13,240 nt of DNA from an uncultured Bacilli bacterium. GTDB lineage: Bacteria; Bacillota_I; Bacilli_A; RF39; UBA660. The stretch is from assembly GCA_944350395.1 (NCBI GenBank), contig CALVPA010000023.1, positions 1 through 13,240 on the forward strand, in the 5' to 3' direction. A program made the translations under genes and the position numbers. Every line of letters begins with the position of its first letter. Position 1 is the stretch's first letter. The notes below the pieces were generated by a model. The model did no database searches, was not told the origin of the DNA, and was given only the letters and a program-made list of their open reading frames with translations. Of this stretch, positions 1 to 6,705 are shown in pieces.

Positions 1-259
1 TGTGCATGTCTTTATATCCGTCAGTTTGAAAATATTCGTGATTTCCTTTTAAATAAATCAATTCCTTGCTCCTAAGTAAACTGACACATTCATCGCTATC
101 AGGTCCTACTCCAATTGCATCTCCTAAAAATACGACTAAATCGGGTGAGATTTTATCCATCTCACCCATTATAGCTTTTAATGCTTCTAAATTCCCGTGT
201 ATATCGCTAAAGCACATAATAGTAAATTTTTTCTTATCAATATTCTTAATTATTTCCAC
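1..259 (-). CDS. Metallophosphoesterase, calcineurin-like superfamily (3' end outside window)
   Basis: Only the first 86 codons are visible; the gene runs off the left edge. The protein shows the signature metal-binding blocks of calcineurin-like phosphoesterases in order: SDIHGN near residue 20, GDAIGVGPDSDEC near residue 52, and GNHE near residue 79. The GDxxGxGPxxxEC form resembles the small soluble family of COG0639/PF12850, cytosolic phosphatases or phosphodiesterases whose substrate cannot be told from sequence. The start must be GTG at 259: an ATG overlaps it at 261-259 but reaches a stop after three codons. The SD AAAGGAG (273-267) lies 7 nt upstream. An extended -10 promoter sits just upstream, so the gene is probably the first of its own transcript. 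The family is clear; the substrate is unknown. Confidence 0.88.
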   Translation of the reverse strand, partial: MEIIKNIDKKKFTIMCFSDIHGNLEALKAIMGEMDKISPDLVVFLGDAIGVGPDSDECVSLLRSKELIYLKGNHEYFQTDGYKDMH

Positions 260-284
260 ATTATTACTCCTTTAGTTTATCAAT

Positions 285-312
285 ATTATACCAAAAATAA
301 ATTTTTAAGCAA
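285..312 (-). promoter_or_regulatory. Sigma-A-type promoter, extended -10, for the metallophosphoesterase gene
   Basis: On the minus strand TTGCTT (312-307), a 16-nt spacer, then TATAAT (290-285) preceded by TGG, giving an extended -10. Transcription should start near 278, leaving a short leader of about 20 nt that carries the SD. The same -35 TTGCTT recurs before trmR. Confidence 0.7.
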
Positions 313-378
313 CCAATATATGACTTTTTATCAAGTATTTTTTTATCTAATTTAAAAGGACAATTAATGATATATGTA

Positions 379-927
379 TTATTTAAATATGTATTTTAGT
401 ACCGTTAATGCAGTATCTATGATCAATATAAATAATAATAAATTACATAGTATGTCTAACCATTTTACAGATATTTTACTAATTTTATTTTGTAGTAATG
501 GATGTATGATATACAAAATCAAAATTCCTCCTATCCCAAAAGCTAGACTAGGCATAAATGCAATCCTTCCTTCGAAATTCCACATAAATTTCTTATAAGA
601 CCATGGCCACTTACCTATGAATAGTTCGCTCAAATAAGAAGATGATAACTCTATCAAAGTTGCTATTGTCGAGCACGACAAAAATATAACTAGAAATAGC
701 AAAAATTTATTATTTTTAGTCTTAGACTTTTTAATTAGACTATAAAATAGTAATATAAATACTATTGCACCGATTCCATAAATGGGACAATATGGCCCAA
801 ATAATAGACCTCTTTTTACATATCCTTTACTTCGAAGAAACATCTCTACTAAAATTTCATATATATATCCTAATATAGAATAAAACATAAAATATAAGAA
901 ATATTTTTTAACTTTTATATTATTCAT
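379..927 (-). CDS. CmpB-family integral membrane protein (putative ABC transporter permease, PF06541-like)
   Basis: A 182-residue polytopic membrane protein with four to five hydrophobic segments (about residues 8-28, 48-66, 75-95, 128-146, 158-178). The family pattern is visible: a GYIYE segment near residue 20, then VKRGLLFGPYCPIYGIG near residue 37, and FEGRIAFMPSLAFG near residue 117 after a short WPWSYKKF stretch. This matches the small Bacillota family annotated as putative ABC-transporter type IV (CmpB); its biochemical role is not established and no ATPase gene is adjacent. It lies downstream of spoIVB beyond a terminator-like hairpin. The start is ATG at 927 with an in-frame stop two codons upstream, yet there is no purine-rich SD. 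No clear terminator follows the stop codon. Family assignment good; function unknown. Confidence 0.72.
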   Translation of the reverse strand: MNNIKVKKYFLYFMFYSILGYIYEILVEMFLRSKGYVKRGLLFGPYCPIYGIGAIVFILLFYSLIKKSKTKNNKFLLFLVIFLSCSTIATLIELSSSYLSELFIGKWPWSYKKFMWNFEGRIAFMPSLAFGIGGILILYIIHPLLQNKISKISVKWLDILCNLLLFILIIDTALTVLKYIFK

Positions 928-942
928 AAATTATTTAACGGC

Positions 943-966
943 AAAAAGACTATGTTTAATAGTCTT
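943..966 (-). terminator. Intrinsic terminator-like hairpin after spoIVB
   Basis: Minus strand: AAGACTAT (966-959), loop TAAAC, ATAGTCTT (953-946), then TTT. The stem has 8 bp and the T-run totals five. The last two bases of the spoIVB stop codon TAA (967-965) are the first two bases of the stem. The short T-run suggests leaky termination, which would allow readthrough into the downstream membrane protein gene. Confidence 0.6.
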
Positions 967-1945
967 AAGCCTTTGTTTCACCTTCTTCTAGCATGGTAAT
1001 TATACTTATTCCATAACCGCTAGATGGATTAGAAACGACGACATGAGTTACTGCACCAATTATTTTATCATTTTGAATTATAGGGCTTCCACTCATTCCT
1101 TGTACTATTCCGCCTGTCTTTTCTAAAAGTGTTTTATCGGTTACTTTGAAGTATAAATTTTTAGTTTCACTTCTTTTATCTATCTTTGTTATCTCTATCT
1201 CATATTTACCAAGTTCTTCCCCATTTAAAACTGTATAAATGTAGGCTTTACCCTCTTCTACTTCATCTAAAGAAGCTACTTTTATTCTTTCGGTATCTGG
1301 TAATGTGCTCGTGTATTCTCCGTATATTCCTGAAGTCACGTTTTTTTCAATTTGACCAAACACAGTATTTGAAAAAAACTTAGCGTTTTTGCCTCCAGGT
1401 GTTCCAGAAACACTTCTATCTATACTCGTGATACTACTCCTAAAAATTGTACCCGATTTTACTTCTACAGTATAGTCAGTATTACTTTCTATGATCTCAT
1501 GTCCAAGTGCGCCATAAATCTTAGTTTCTGGATCAATATATGTAAGTGTTCCTATTCCTGTAATAGAATCTTTGACATATAAACCAGTTTTGTAAGTGCT
1601 ATCCTCATATACTAAACTTAAATCAGTCTTACGAGTCTTATCGTTTCTAATGTAAGTTATTTCTACTTTATCATCTTTCATCTCTTTTTCGATAGTAGAG
1701 ACAAGTTCATCTACTGTATTTATCTCTATTCCATTTACTTCTGTAATCCTATCTCCAACCTTTAAATCGCCTTTATTTAATTTGCCATCTACCTTATAAA
1801 ATCCCACAATCAAAATGCCCTTTGTATTTATCTCTATTCCTACACTTTGTCCTCCCGGAATTACATAGTCAGAATATGCTAAAATATTCAAAGGTAACAT
1901 TAAATTTATGAGTATTGTACCTATAAATACGCCTATATTTTTCAT
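965..1945 (-). CDS. spoIVB: SpoIVB serine peptidase (PDZ domain plus S55 peptidase)
   Basis: 326 residues from the ATG at 1945. Order: N-terminal signal or anchor helix (about 4-24), PDZ domain (about 31-110, with GDLKVGDRITEVNG), then the S55 peptidase. Likely triad: His149 (GALGHE), Asp270 (VTDKTLLEKTGG) and Ser285 (GMSGSP); the 15-residue Asp-to-Ser spacing agrees with that recalled for the B. subtilis enzyme. In spore formers SpoIVB is made in the forespore, crosses into the intermembrane space and cleaves SpoIVFA, allowing SpoIVFB to process pro-sigma-K. An in-frame TTG at 1975 would add ten residues, but GGAAGTG six bases before the ATG makes the ATG better. The expected neighbours recN and spo0A are absent here. 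An isolated TATAAT (1991-1986) is the only promoter hint; I found no convincing sigma-G site. Confidence 0.9.
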   Translation of the reverse strand: MKNIGVFIGTILINLMLPLNILAYSDYVIPGGQSVGIEINTKGILIVGFYKVDGKLNKGDLKVGDRITEVNGIEINTVDELVSTIEKEMKDDKVEITYIRNDKTRKTDLSLVYEDSTYKTGLYVKDSITGIGTLTYIDPETKIYGALGHEIIESNTDYTVEVKSGTIFRSSITSIDRSVSGTPGGKNAKFFSNTVFGQIEKNVTSGIYGEYTSTLPDTERIKVASLDEVEEGKAYIYTVLNGEELGKYEIEITKIDKRSETKNLYFKVTDKTLLEKTGGIVQGMSGSPIIQNDKIIGAVTHVVVSNPSSGYGISIITMLEEGETKA

Positions 1946-1951
1946 AAAATT

Positions 1952-1958
1952 CACTTCC
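1952..1958 (-). promoter_or_regulatory. Shine-Dalgarno that decides the spoIVB start
   Basis: GGAAGTG on the minus strand, six bases before the ATG at 1945. It supports that ATG over the in-frame TTG at 1975, which has no purine-rich site before it. Confidence 0.55.
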
Positions 1959-2033
1959 AATATTATTTTGGACAAAGAATTCTATATTATATTGTTAATA
2001 GTTGGCACTTTTTTTTTCCAAAAATTAGCAAAA

Positions 2034-2052
2034 TAAAAAAGCCAAATGGCCT
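2034..2052 (-). terminator. Intrinsic terminator of the nusB-xseA-xseB operon
   Basis: Minus strand: a compact hairpin AGGCC-ATTT-GGCTT (three G-C pairs closed by a G-T and an A-T pair), followed by TTTTTTATTTT. Its first two bases are the AG of the xseB stop codon TAG (2053-2051). The stem is short, but the U-tract is strong and the next gene, spoIVB, belongs to a different programme. Confidence 0.6.
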
Positions 2053-2281
2053 ATTCTTCAGAAATTTCAAAATCTTTAAGTTCTCCATTTTCTGTTAATA
2101 TCTTGTTTACTTTTTCTGTAGCACTATTTAATTTATCGCCACATAGTTTAGCAAGTTTCATGCCTTCTGTATATAAATTTATGGCATCGTCTAAATTCGT
2201 ATTTCCACTTTCTAACTCTTTAACTATACCCTCGAGTTTAACAATTGCATCTTCAAAACTCAAATTTTTAGTTTCTTCCAT
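2051..2281 (-). CDS. xseB: Exodeoxyribonuclease VII small subunit
   Basis: 76 residues, the usual size of XseB, with the family pattern LSFEDAIVKLEGIVKELESG near the N-terminus and LDDAINLYTEGMKLAKLC following. It forms the two-helix hairpin that packs on the helical stalk of XseA to give exonuclease VII, which degrades single-stranded DNA from both ends in the cytoplasm. It is the last gene of nusB-xseA-xseB, starting 6 nt after the xseA stop. The SD GGAG lies inside the end of xseA (2297-2294), about 12 nt before the ATG, rather far, and an out-of-frame ATG-ATG lies between, so translational coupling to xseA is likely. The hairpin terminator begins in its stop codon. Confidence 0.93.
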   Translation of the reverse strand: MEETKNLSFEDAIVKLEGIVKELESGNTNLDDAINLYTEGMKLAKLCGDKLNSATEKVNKILTENGELKDFEISEE

Positions 2282-2287
2282 ATTTCA

Positions 2288-3688
2288 TCATTTCTCCTTT
2301 ACTTCTTTTACTTCGGCATCTATATAGCCTTTATTTAGTCTAATATTAAGGGTATCACCAACGGATACATCCCTAATATCAGTAATACACTTTCCGTTTA
2401 AAGTTGTGAGGGAATATCCTTTTTTAAGGACATTCAAAGGACTTAATAATTCTAATTTACTAATCATTATCTCATAAATTTTCTTTTTATCTTTTAAGAT
2501 ATCCTCTGGATTAATTAAAACGCGCGTACGTTTTAGATTATCCATATAAATTTTTTTAGATTGAATTATATTAAAAATAGCATTATTTATTCTATTTTTG
2601 AATAGATCTATTTTTTCCCTGTCTTTTTCATAGAATGATAAAGGATTTTTTAGCACATAAGAATTTATTAAATTCGCAAATTTAGTTCTATTAAGTTCTA
2701 ATTTATTAGATATCAATGTACTTAGTTTGTCCATTAAAAGCGATAATCTCTGTTCTTTAACTTCGTATATCGCAAGAGGATTTTTTAGCACATAAGAATT
2801 TATTAGAGAATCTATCTTCTTTTTATATAAAATAAGTTTTCCGTTTATATTTTCTTGTAATCTTATCTTATAGTTTTCTATTAAATTAAATATATCGGGC
2901 ATATTTGGTACAGCCATTTCTGCTGCTCCAGTAGGAGTTGGTGCTCTTAAGTCTGAAACAAAATCTGCTATAGTGAAGTCGACTTCATGTCCTACTGCAC
3001 TTATCACAGGAACTTTCGCGTCGTATATCGCTCTCGCCACTATTTCTTCGTTAAATGCCCATAAATCTTCTATAGAGCCGCCACCTCGACCTACAATTAA
3101 GACATCGATATCGTATTCCTGAGCCTTGTTAATATTTTCTACTATGCTGTATTTAGCTGTTTCTCCTTGTACGAGTGCCGGAAACAAAATAGTTTCACAT
3201 ATAGGATATCTTCTCTTAATAGTACTTAAAATATCTCTTATTGCTGCACCTGTAGGCGCAGTAACGATACCAATTTTTTTAGGAAATTTAGGAATCTTTT
3301 TCTTATGTTCAGGACTAAATAAACCTTGTTTTTCTAATTCTTTCTTTAGTTTTTCATAGGCTATATATAAGTCTCCTATTCCATCCGGTTGCATCTTAGT
3401 GATGACTATTTGATATTTTCCAGATGCTTCGTAGACTGTAACTTTTCCCTCGGCAAATACTTTAGTTCCATCTTTAGGTTCAAAATTTAATGCACTCGCA
3501 TTGGTCGCAAACATGATTGCATTTATAACGCTAGTTTCATCTTTTAAACTAAAATATAAGTGCCCCCTAGAATGCAATTTAAAATTGCTAATTTCGCCCT
3601 TTAAATAAACGTGTCCTAAATGGATATCTGCATCAAATTTGCGCTTTAAATAATTATTTAGAGCACTTACACTTATGTAATTAGCCAT
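2288..3688 (-). CDS. xseA: Exodeoxyribonuclease VII large subunit
   Basis: 466 residues, typical for XseA. N-terminal OB fold (about 1-100, with GEISNFKLHSRGHLYFSLKD), then the catalytic domain (about 138-260) with IGIVTAPTGAAIRDI, GRGGGSIEDLWAFNE near residue 200 and GHEVDFTIADFVSDLRAPTPT near residue 233. The long helical stalk (about 265-415) binds XseB, and a small C-terminal beta domain contains KKGYSL. Hydrolyses single-stranded DNA to oligonucleotides in repair. The stalk is built from 45-residue units: INSYVLKNPL occurs at 296-305 and 341-350, and a related NPEDIL follows another 45 residues on. The first two units share a perfect 29-bp DNA repeat. The ATG overlaps the end of nusB by 8 nt, indicating coupled translation; the stop is TGA. 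Confidence 0.95.
   Translation of the reverse strand: MANYISVSALNNYLKRKFDADIHLGHVYLKGEISNFKLHSRGHLYFSLKDETSVINAIMFATNASALNFEPKDGTKVFAEGKVTVYEASGKYQIVITKMQPDGIGDLYIAYEKLKKELEKQGLFSPEHKKKIPKFPKKIGIVTAPTGAAIRDILSTIKRRYPICETILFPALVQGETAKYSIVENINKAQEYDIDVLIVGRGGGSIEDLWAFNEEIVARAIYDAKVPVISAVGHEVDFTIADFVSDLRAPTPTGAAEMAVPNMPDIFNLIENYKIRLQENINGKLILYKKKIDSLINSYVLKNPLAIYEVKEQRLSLLMDKLSTLISNKLELNRTKFANLINSYVLKNPLSFYEKDREKIDLFKNRINNAIFNIIQSKKIYMDNLKRTRVLINPEDILKDKKKIYEIMISKLELLSPLNVLKKGYSLTTLNGKCITDIRDVSVGDTLNIRLNKGYIDAEVKEVKEK
2642..2670 (-). repeat. 29-bp direct repeat in xseA, copy 2 in reading order
   Basis: Identical over 29 bases to 2777-2805, with start points exactly 135 bp (45 codons) apart and in the same frame. 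It encodes INSYVLKNP and flanking codons in the XseA helical stalk. Confidence 0.9.
2777..2805 (-). repeat. 29-bp direct repeat in xseA, copy 1 in reading order
   Basis: Partner of 2642-2670. The offset is a multiple of three, so loss or gain of one unit would keep the reading frame. Confidence 0.9.
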
Positions 3689-4088
3689 TTATATCCTCAT
3701 TAACAATCTTGTCTAATACAGCATTTATCATTTTTCTAACCGAATCGTCGCTGTATTTTTTGGCAAGTTCTACAGCTTCGTTTATGACTACGATTCTAGG
3801 AGTATCGGTGTACATAAGTTCATATATCGCCATCCTAAGAATACTTGCACCAGCTTTATCTATTCTACTTATGTCCCAGTTCTCTAAATATTTATTCGCA
3901 ATCTCGTCTATTTTATCGTAATAGGTGTTTACTCCATATACTATTTCTTTTACAAATTCGTTATCTATATCGATATTTTCTTTTATGACTTCATCTATAT
4001 TGTAATCAGCATTAATATTTTTATATATATCTATTTGATAGAGAATCGTCATTATTTTTACTCTTAGTTCACTTCTCGTAAGTTGCAT
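3681..4088 (-). CDS. nusB: Transcription antitermination factor NusB
   Basis: 135 residues, normal for NusB. It is all-helical with the family landmarks: RSELRVKIMTILYQID at the N-terminus, WDISRIDKAGASILRMAIYEL near residue 70, and INEAVELAKKYSDDSVRKMINAVLD near residue 101. With NusE (S10) it binds boxA of nascent rRNA and supports antitermination, in the cytoplasm. It is first in the nusB-xseA-xseB operon; its end overlaps xseA by 8 nt. The start has a strong SD, AGGTGA (4099-4094), five bases before the ATG, which extends towards the GATCACCTCC part of the 16S rRNA tail. An extended -10 promoter lies just upstream, and the greA terminator separates it from greA. Confidence 0.95.
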   Translation of the reverse strand: MQLTRSELRVKIMTILYQIDIYKNINADYNIDEVIKENIDIDNEFVKEIVYGVNTYYDKIDEIANKYLENWDISRIDKAGASILRMAIYELMYTDTPRIVVINEAVELAKKYSDDSVRKMINAVLDKIVNEDING

Positions 4089-4104
4089 TCAAATCACCTA
4101 TACC

Positions 4105-4133
4105 ATTATAGCAAAAAATGAAATAATGGTCTA
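4105..4133 (-). promoter_or_regulatory. Sigma-A-type promoter for nusB-xseA-xseB
   Basis: Minus strand: TAGACC (4133-4128, four of six -35 positions), a 17-nt spacer ending in TGC, and TATAAT (4110-4105), an extended -10. CCATTAT (minus strand 4129-4123) and ATAATGG (4109-4103) form a 7-bp inverted repeat separated by 13 nt that touches both hexamers; it could be an operator or chance in AT-rich DNA. Confidence 0.65.
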
Positions 4134-4164
4134 TAATTTGCGAGTTTTATTTGCTTAAAATAAC

Positions 4165-4189
4165 AAAAAAAGTGAATATTACATCACTT
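4165..4189 (-). terminator. Intrinsic terminator of greA
   Basis: Minus strand: AAGTGA (4189-4184), 8-nt loop, TCACTT (4175-4170), with a run of seven T ending at 4165. The stem begins with the AA of the greA stop codon TAA (4190-4188). It insulates greA from nusB. Confidence 0.72.
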
Positions 4190-4658
4190 AATTTATTGCT
4201 AAAATTTTAACGTCATAAGATCCATTAGGACTTTCTACACTTACTACATCTCCAACTTTTTTATTTAAAACAGCTTTACCTATTGGAGACTCGTTAGAAA
4301 TTCTATTTTCGAATGGATTGGCTTCTAACGAACCTACTATTTTATATTCTTCTTCCTCGTCATCATCCACATAACTTATTTTTATTGTAGAACCAACTCC
4401 TACAATACCGTCAGCAGCGCCTTCGATAATCTTAGCATGATCTAGCATGTATTCTAGTTCTTTTATTCTTGCTTCGAGTTCAGCCTGATCATTTCTGGCA
4501 GCGTCGTAGTCCGCATTTTCAGATAAATCTCCCTGTGCTCTAGCTTCTTTTATAGCTTCTATTACTTGAGGTCTTTTGACCGTCTTCAATTCATTTAATT
4601 CTTCTTCGATATTTAAATATCCTTCGCTTGTAAGTAAACATTCATCTTTTTTTGGCAT
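4188..4658 (-). CDS. greA: Transcription elongation factor GreA
   Basis: 156 residues, the standard length. The N-terminal coiled coil (about 1-75) carries the tip motif GDLSENADYDAARNDQ at 43-58; Asp44 and Glu47 correspond to the acidic pair that reaches the RNA polymerase active site and stimulates cleavage of backtracked transcripts. The C-terminal FKBP-like domain (about 80-156) holds the family signatures IVGVGSTIKI and NRISNESPIGKAVLNKKVGD. SD AAAGGTGAT lies just before the ATG. It follows the second U32 gene by 68 nt: it may be read from the trmR promoter, or from a weak local one (TTGAAA 4710-4705, 17 nt, TTAAAT 4687-4682). A poor hairpin with a T-run sits in that gap, so partial termination is possible. 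In B. subtilis udk lies between yrrO and greA; here it is missing. Confidence 0.95.
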   Translation of the reverse strand: MPKKDECLLTSEGYLNIEEELNELKTVKRPQVIEAIKEARAQGDLSENADYDAARNDQAELEARIKELEYMLDHAKIIEGAADGIVGVGSTIKISYVDDDEEEEYKIVGSLEANPFENRISNESPIGKAVLNKKVGDVVSVESPNGSYDVKILAIN

Positions 4659-4726
4659 TTTATATCACCTTTCATATTTAAATTTAAAAAAATATAACCT
4701 CTAATTTCAAGGTCCAAATAAGGATA

Positions 4727-5911
4727 CTACATTTTATTTAAAATGTCAAACACTTTTGTGCGCATCATACTATTTTCTTCACATTTGTATGGACATTTTA
4801 TTTTTACGATATCTTTAGGATGATTACAAACTACGATAGTTTCTCCGTCTGAATCTAATATTTCATCTATTGTAAATTCAATTTCGCCCATATTAGGTCC
4901 AAATATTTGGACAGTATCACCCTTTTTAAAGTAATTTCGAACTTCCAAAGTTATGTATCCAGAATTATAATTTTTAACGAGACCTAAAAAATCTTGATTA
5001 GATTCTTCTTTGCGACCATTGTAATACTGTTCATTAACTCCTGGCAAACTGTTGTAAAATTGACTTACCGATTCTCTATTAGCTACTCTATTTATTATGT
5101 TAGTCGCATAATTAATATATTCATCATCTAATGTTTTTGTACTAATTTTATCTAAAATTTTTCTATAAATGTATAAAACTGTAGCAATGTAATAGATAGA
5201 CCTCATTCTTCCTTCAATTTTAAAAGAGTTGACTCCATCATCTATGAGACTTGCAAGTTCCTTAGTCATATTCAAATCTTTCGGCATCATTTCAAATCTC
5301 TCTTCGCTAGAAGTTTTAAATGACCATCTGCAAACTTGAGCGCATCCACCCCTATTAGAGTCTCTATTCGTACAATAATTAGATAGTACACATCTACCGC
5401 TAAAGGATGTACACATCGCTCCCTGTATAAAACATTCGAGTTCAGCATTGGTTTCTTCTTTAATTCTTACGATATTTTCTCTGGATGCTTCTCTAGCTAA
5501 AACAATCCTAGTAACTCCTTCCTCTAGGAAGTATTTTACTGCTCTAGAATTTAATGTACTTGCTTGGGTACTTAAGTGTACTATTAAATCGATATCCTTT
5601 TCTTTTATGATCTCTATTACTACGGGATCGCTTACGATTATAGCATCGACTTTTATTTTACTTAAAAACTTTAAATAATCTTCTAGCCCAATTAAATCGT
5701 CATTATGAAATACGATGTTTACAGTTACATAAACTTTTTTATTCATAGAATGGGCATATTTTACACATTCTTCTATCTCTTCATTCGAAAAATTCGTTGC
5801 GTTCGCTCTTAGACCGAAATTTCTTCCTCCCAAGTATACAGCATCAGCACCGTATAAAAATGCAAAAAAGAGTCTTTCTTTATCGCCAGCTGGGCTAAGT
5901 AATTCTATCAC
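4727..5911 (-). CDS. trhP2: U32-family tRNA hydroxylation protein (YrrO/TrhP2-like)
   Basis: 394 residues, the length of long U32 proteins. It opens with IELLSPAGDKERLFFAFLYGADAVYLGG and has the full U32 signature at 159-177, matching the PROSITE-style pattern E-x-F-x2-G-[SA]-x-C-x4-G-x-C, with Cys167 and Cys174. Cys180, Cys190 and Cys194 follow in a CTNRDSNRGGCAQVCRW block. U32 proteins of this type are thought to hold a [4Fe-4S] cluster rather than act as proteases. The position after trmR and a second U32 gene matches B. subtilis yrrO, needed for prephenate-dependent 5-hydroxylation of wobble uridine in tRNA. The start is GTG at 5911, overlapping the upstream TGA as GTGA, with a purine-rich SD (GGGGGGAG) 4 nt before it. 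Residues 315-394 form a beta-rich C-terminal domain with a further Cys pair. Confidence 0.85.
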   Translation of the reverse strand: MIELLSPAGDKERLFFAFLYGADAVYLGGRNFGLRANATNFSNEEIEECVKYAHSMNKKVYVTVNIVFHNDDLIGLEDYLKFLSKIKVDAIIVSDPVVIEIIKEKDIDLIVHLSTQASTLNSRAVKYFLEEGVTRIVLAREASRENIVRIKEETNAELECFIQGAMCTSFSGRCVLSNYCTNRDSNRGGCAQVCRWSFKTSSEERFEMMPKDLNMTKELASLIDDGVNSFKIEGRMRSIYYIATVLYIYRKILDKISTKTLDDEYINYATNIINRVANRESVSQFYNSLPGVNEQYYNGRKEESNQDFLGLVKNYNSGYITLEVRNYFKKGDTVQIFGPNMGEIEFTIDEILDSDGETIVVCNHPKDIVKIKCPYKCEENSMMRTKVFDILNKM

Positions 5912-6705
5912 GATTCTCCCCCCACTCTATATATTGTCTTTTTGTGCAAAAATCCATCGGAAGCGTTTTGTATTGGTTTTCCTTCGATAGCATCTCTTAT
6001 CTCTTCAAAACTCATAAATTCACTATTTATCAAATAAAATTTTACCTTATTGAAATCTAACAAATTTACTAATTCCCTATAATCGCTTATTTTGCTATTA
6101 AAAACAGCTGTGCCGTATGGCGAATCTACGAGTTTAAACGTATTACCCGATATCTCTTCTAGTACAGATAAATTCTTCTTTATATCCATTCCATAATATT
6201 TGCAATAATTAGTGACTAGATTTCTGCGAGAATACATGATCATCGGGTATCCCAATATATTTATAACTAGTGGTTTGATAGATGAATTTACTATATCACA
6301 AATTTCTTCTTCTGTTATGTCCGTGCTGACTACTAAACTATCGAAACGCTTTAGCCAGTAGTTTACAGTCATATAATTGTTATTTAAATGGTTCTGAAAA
6401 TTAATAAGTTCATATTTGCTGCCCTTTAATTCATAATATAGTCCTATATCTTCGATTATAAATCCGCGTACATTAGTAGGAATTTTAAGTTTTAAAAAGT
6501 TATCGATGTCATCATCGGTTAAAATTCTATTTATGAGTACATATATATTACCACCTATTTTGCCAATTTCTTCAAAAGAAAAAGAAGTGTACCCGATAGA
6601 ATAGTCTTTAAGCGCAAAAAGAAAGTTAGTTATACCTAACTTTTTATATTTTTCTATATCGTTTATATCGCTTACATTTAAAAGAATCTTATCTCTTTTC
6701 ATCAT
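5908..6705 (-). CDS. trhP1: Short U32-family protein (YrrN/TrhP1-like)
   Basis: 265 residues, somewhat short for this branch, predicted to fold as a TIM-like barrel. The recognisable part is GYPMIMYSRRNLVTNYCKYY near residue 153, the YrrN-type counterpart of the U32 core; the Cys-rich signature of its partner is absent. In B. subtilis YrrN and YrrO are both needed for tRNA 5-hydroxyuridine, and the same trmR-yrrN-yrrO order appears here. Its start overlaps trmR by 17 nt and its stop overlaps the next GTG by 4 nt, so the three genes are tightly coupled. Two ATGs in tandem (6705 and 6702) follow AGGA; the second has the better spacing. Sequence alone gives moderate confidence; context makes it strong. 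Confidence 0.72.
   Translation of the reverse strand: MMKRDKILLNVSDINDIEKYKKLGITNFLFALKDYSIGYTSFSFEEIGKIGGNIYVLINRILTDDDIDNFLKLKIPTNVRGFIIEDIGLYYELKGSKYELINFQNHLNNNYMTVNYWLKRFDSLVVSTDITEEEICDIVNSSIKPLVINILGYPMIMYSRRNLVTNYCKYYGMDIKKNLSVLEEISGNTFKLVDSPYGTAVFNSKISDYRELVNLLDFNKVKFYLINSEFMSFEEIRDAIEGKPIQNASDGFLHKKTIYRVGGES

Noticed and set aside
259..261. ATG start for the metallophosphoesterase gene
   Set aside because: It is out of frame with the phosphoesterase motifs and meets TAA after three codons; the overlapping GTG is in frame and well spaced from the SD.
1956..1972. Small hairpin TCCAA/TTGGA overlapping the spoIVB SD
   Set aside because: Only 5 bp and mostly A-T; too weak to propose translational control.
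1946..1975. Ten-residue N-terminal extension of SpoIVB from a TTG
   Set aside because: No SD before the TTG, while GGAAGTG is well placed for the ATG at 1945, and the signal helix begins cleanly there.
4682..4726. Firm terminator or promoter between the second U32 gene and greA
   Set aside because: Stem of only about 4 bp and hexamers at four of six matches; noted under greA but not called as separate features.
4727..6705. U32 genes as secreted collagenase-like proteases
   Set aside because: No signal peptides, and context with trmR and the Cys signature fits tRNA hydroxylation rather than proteolysis.
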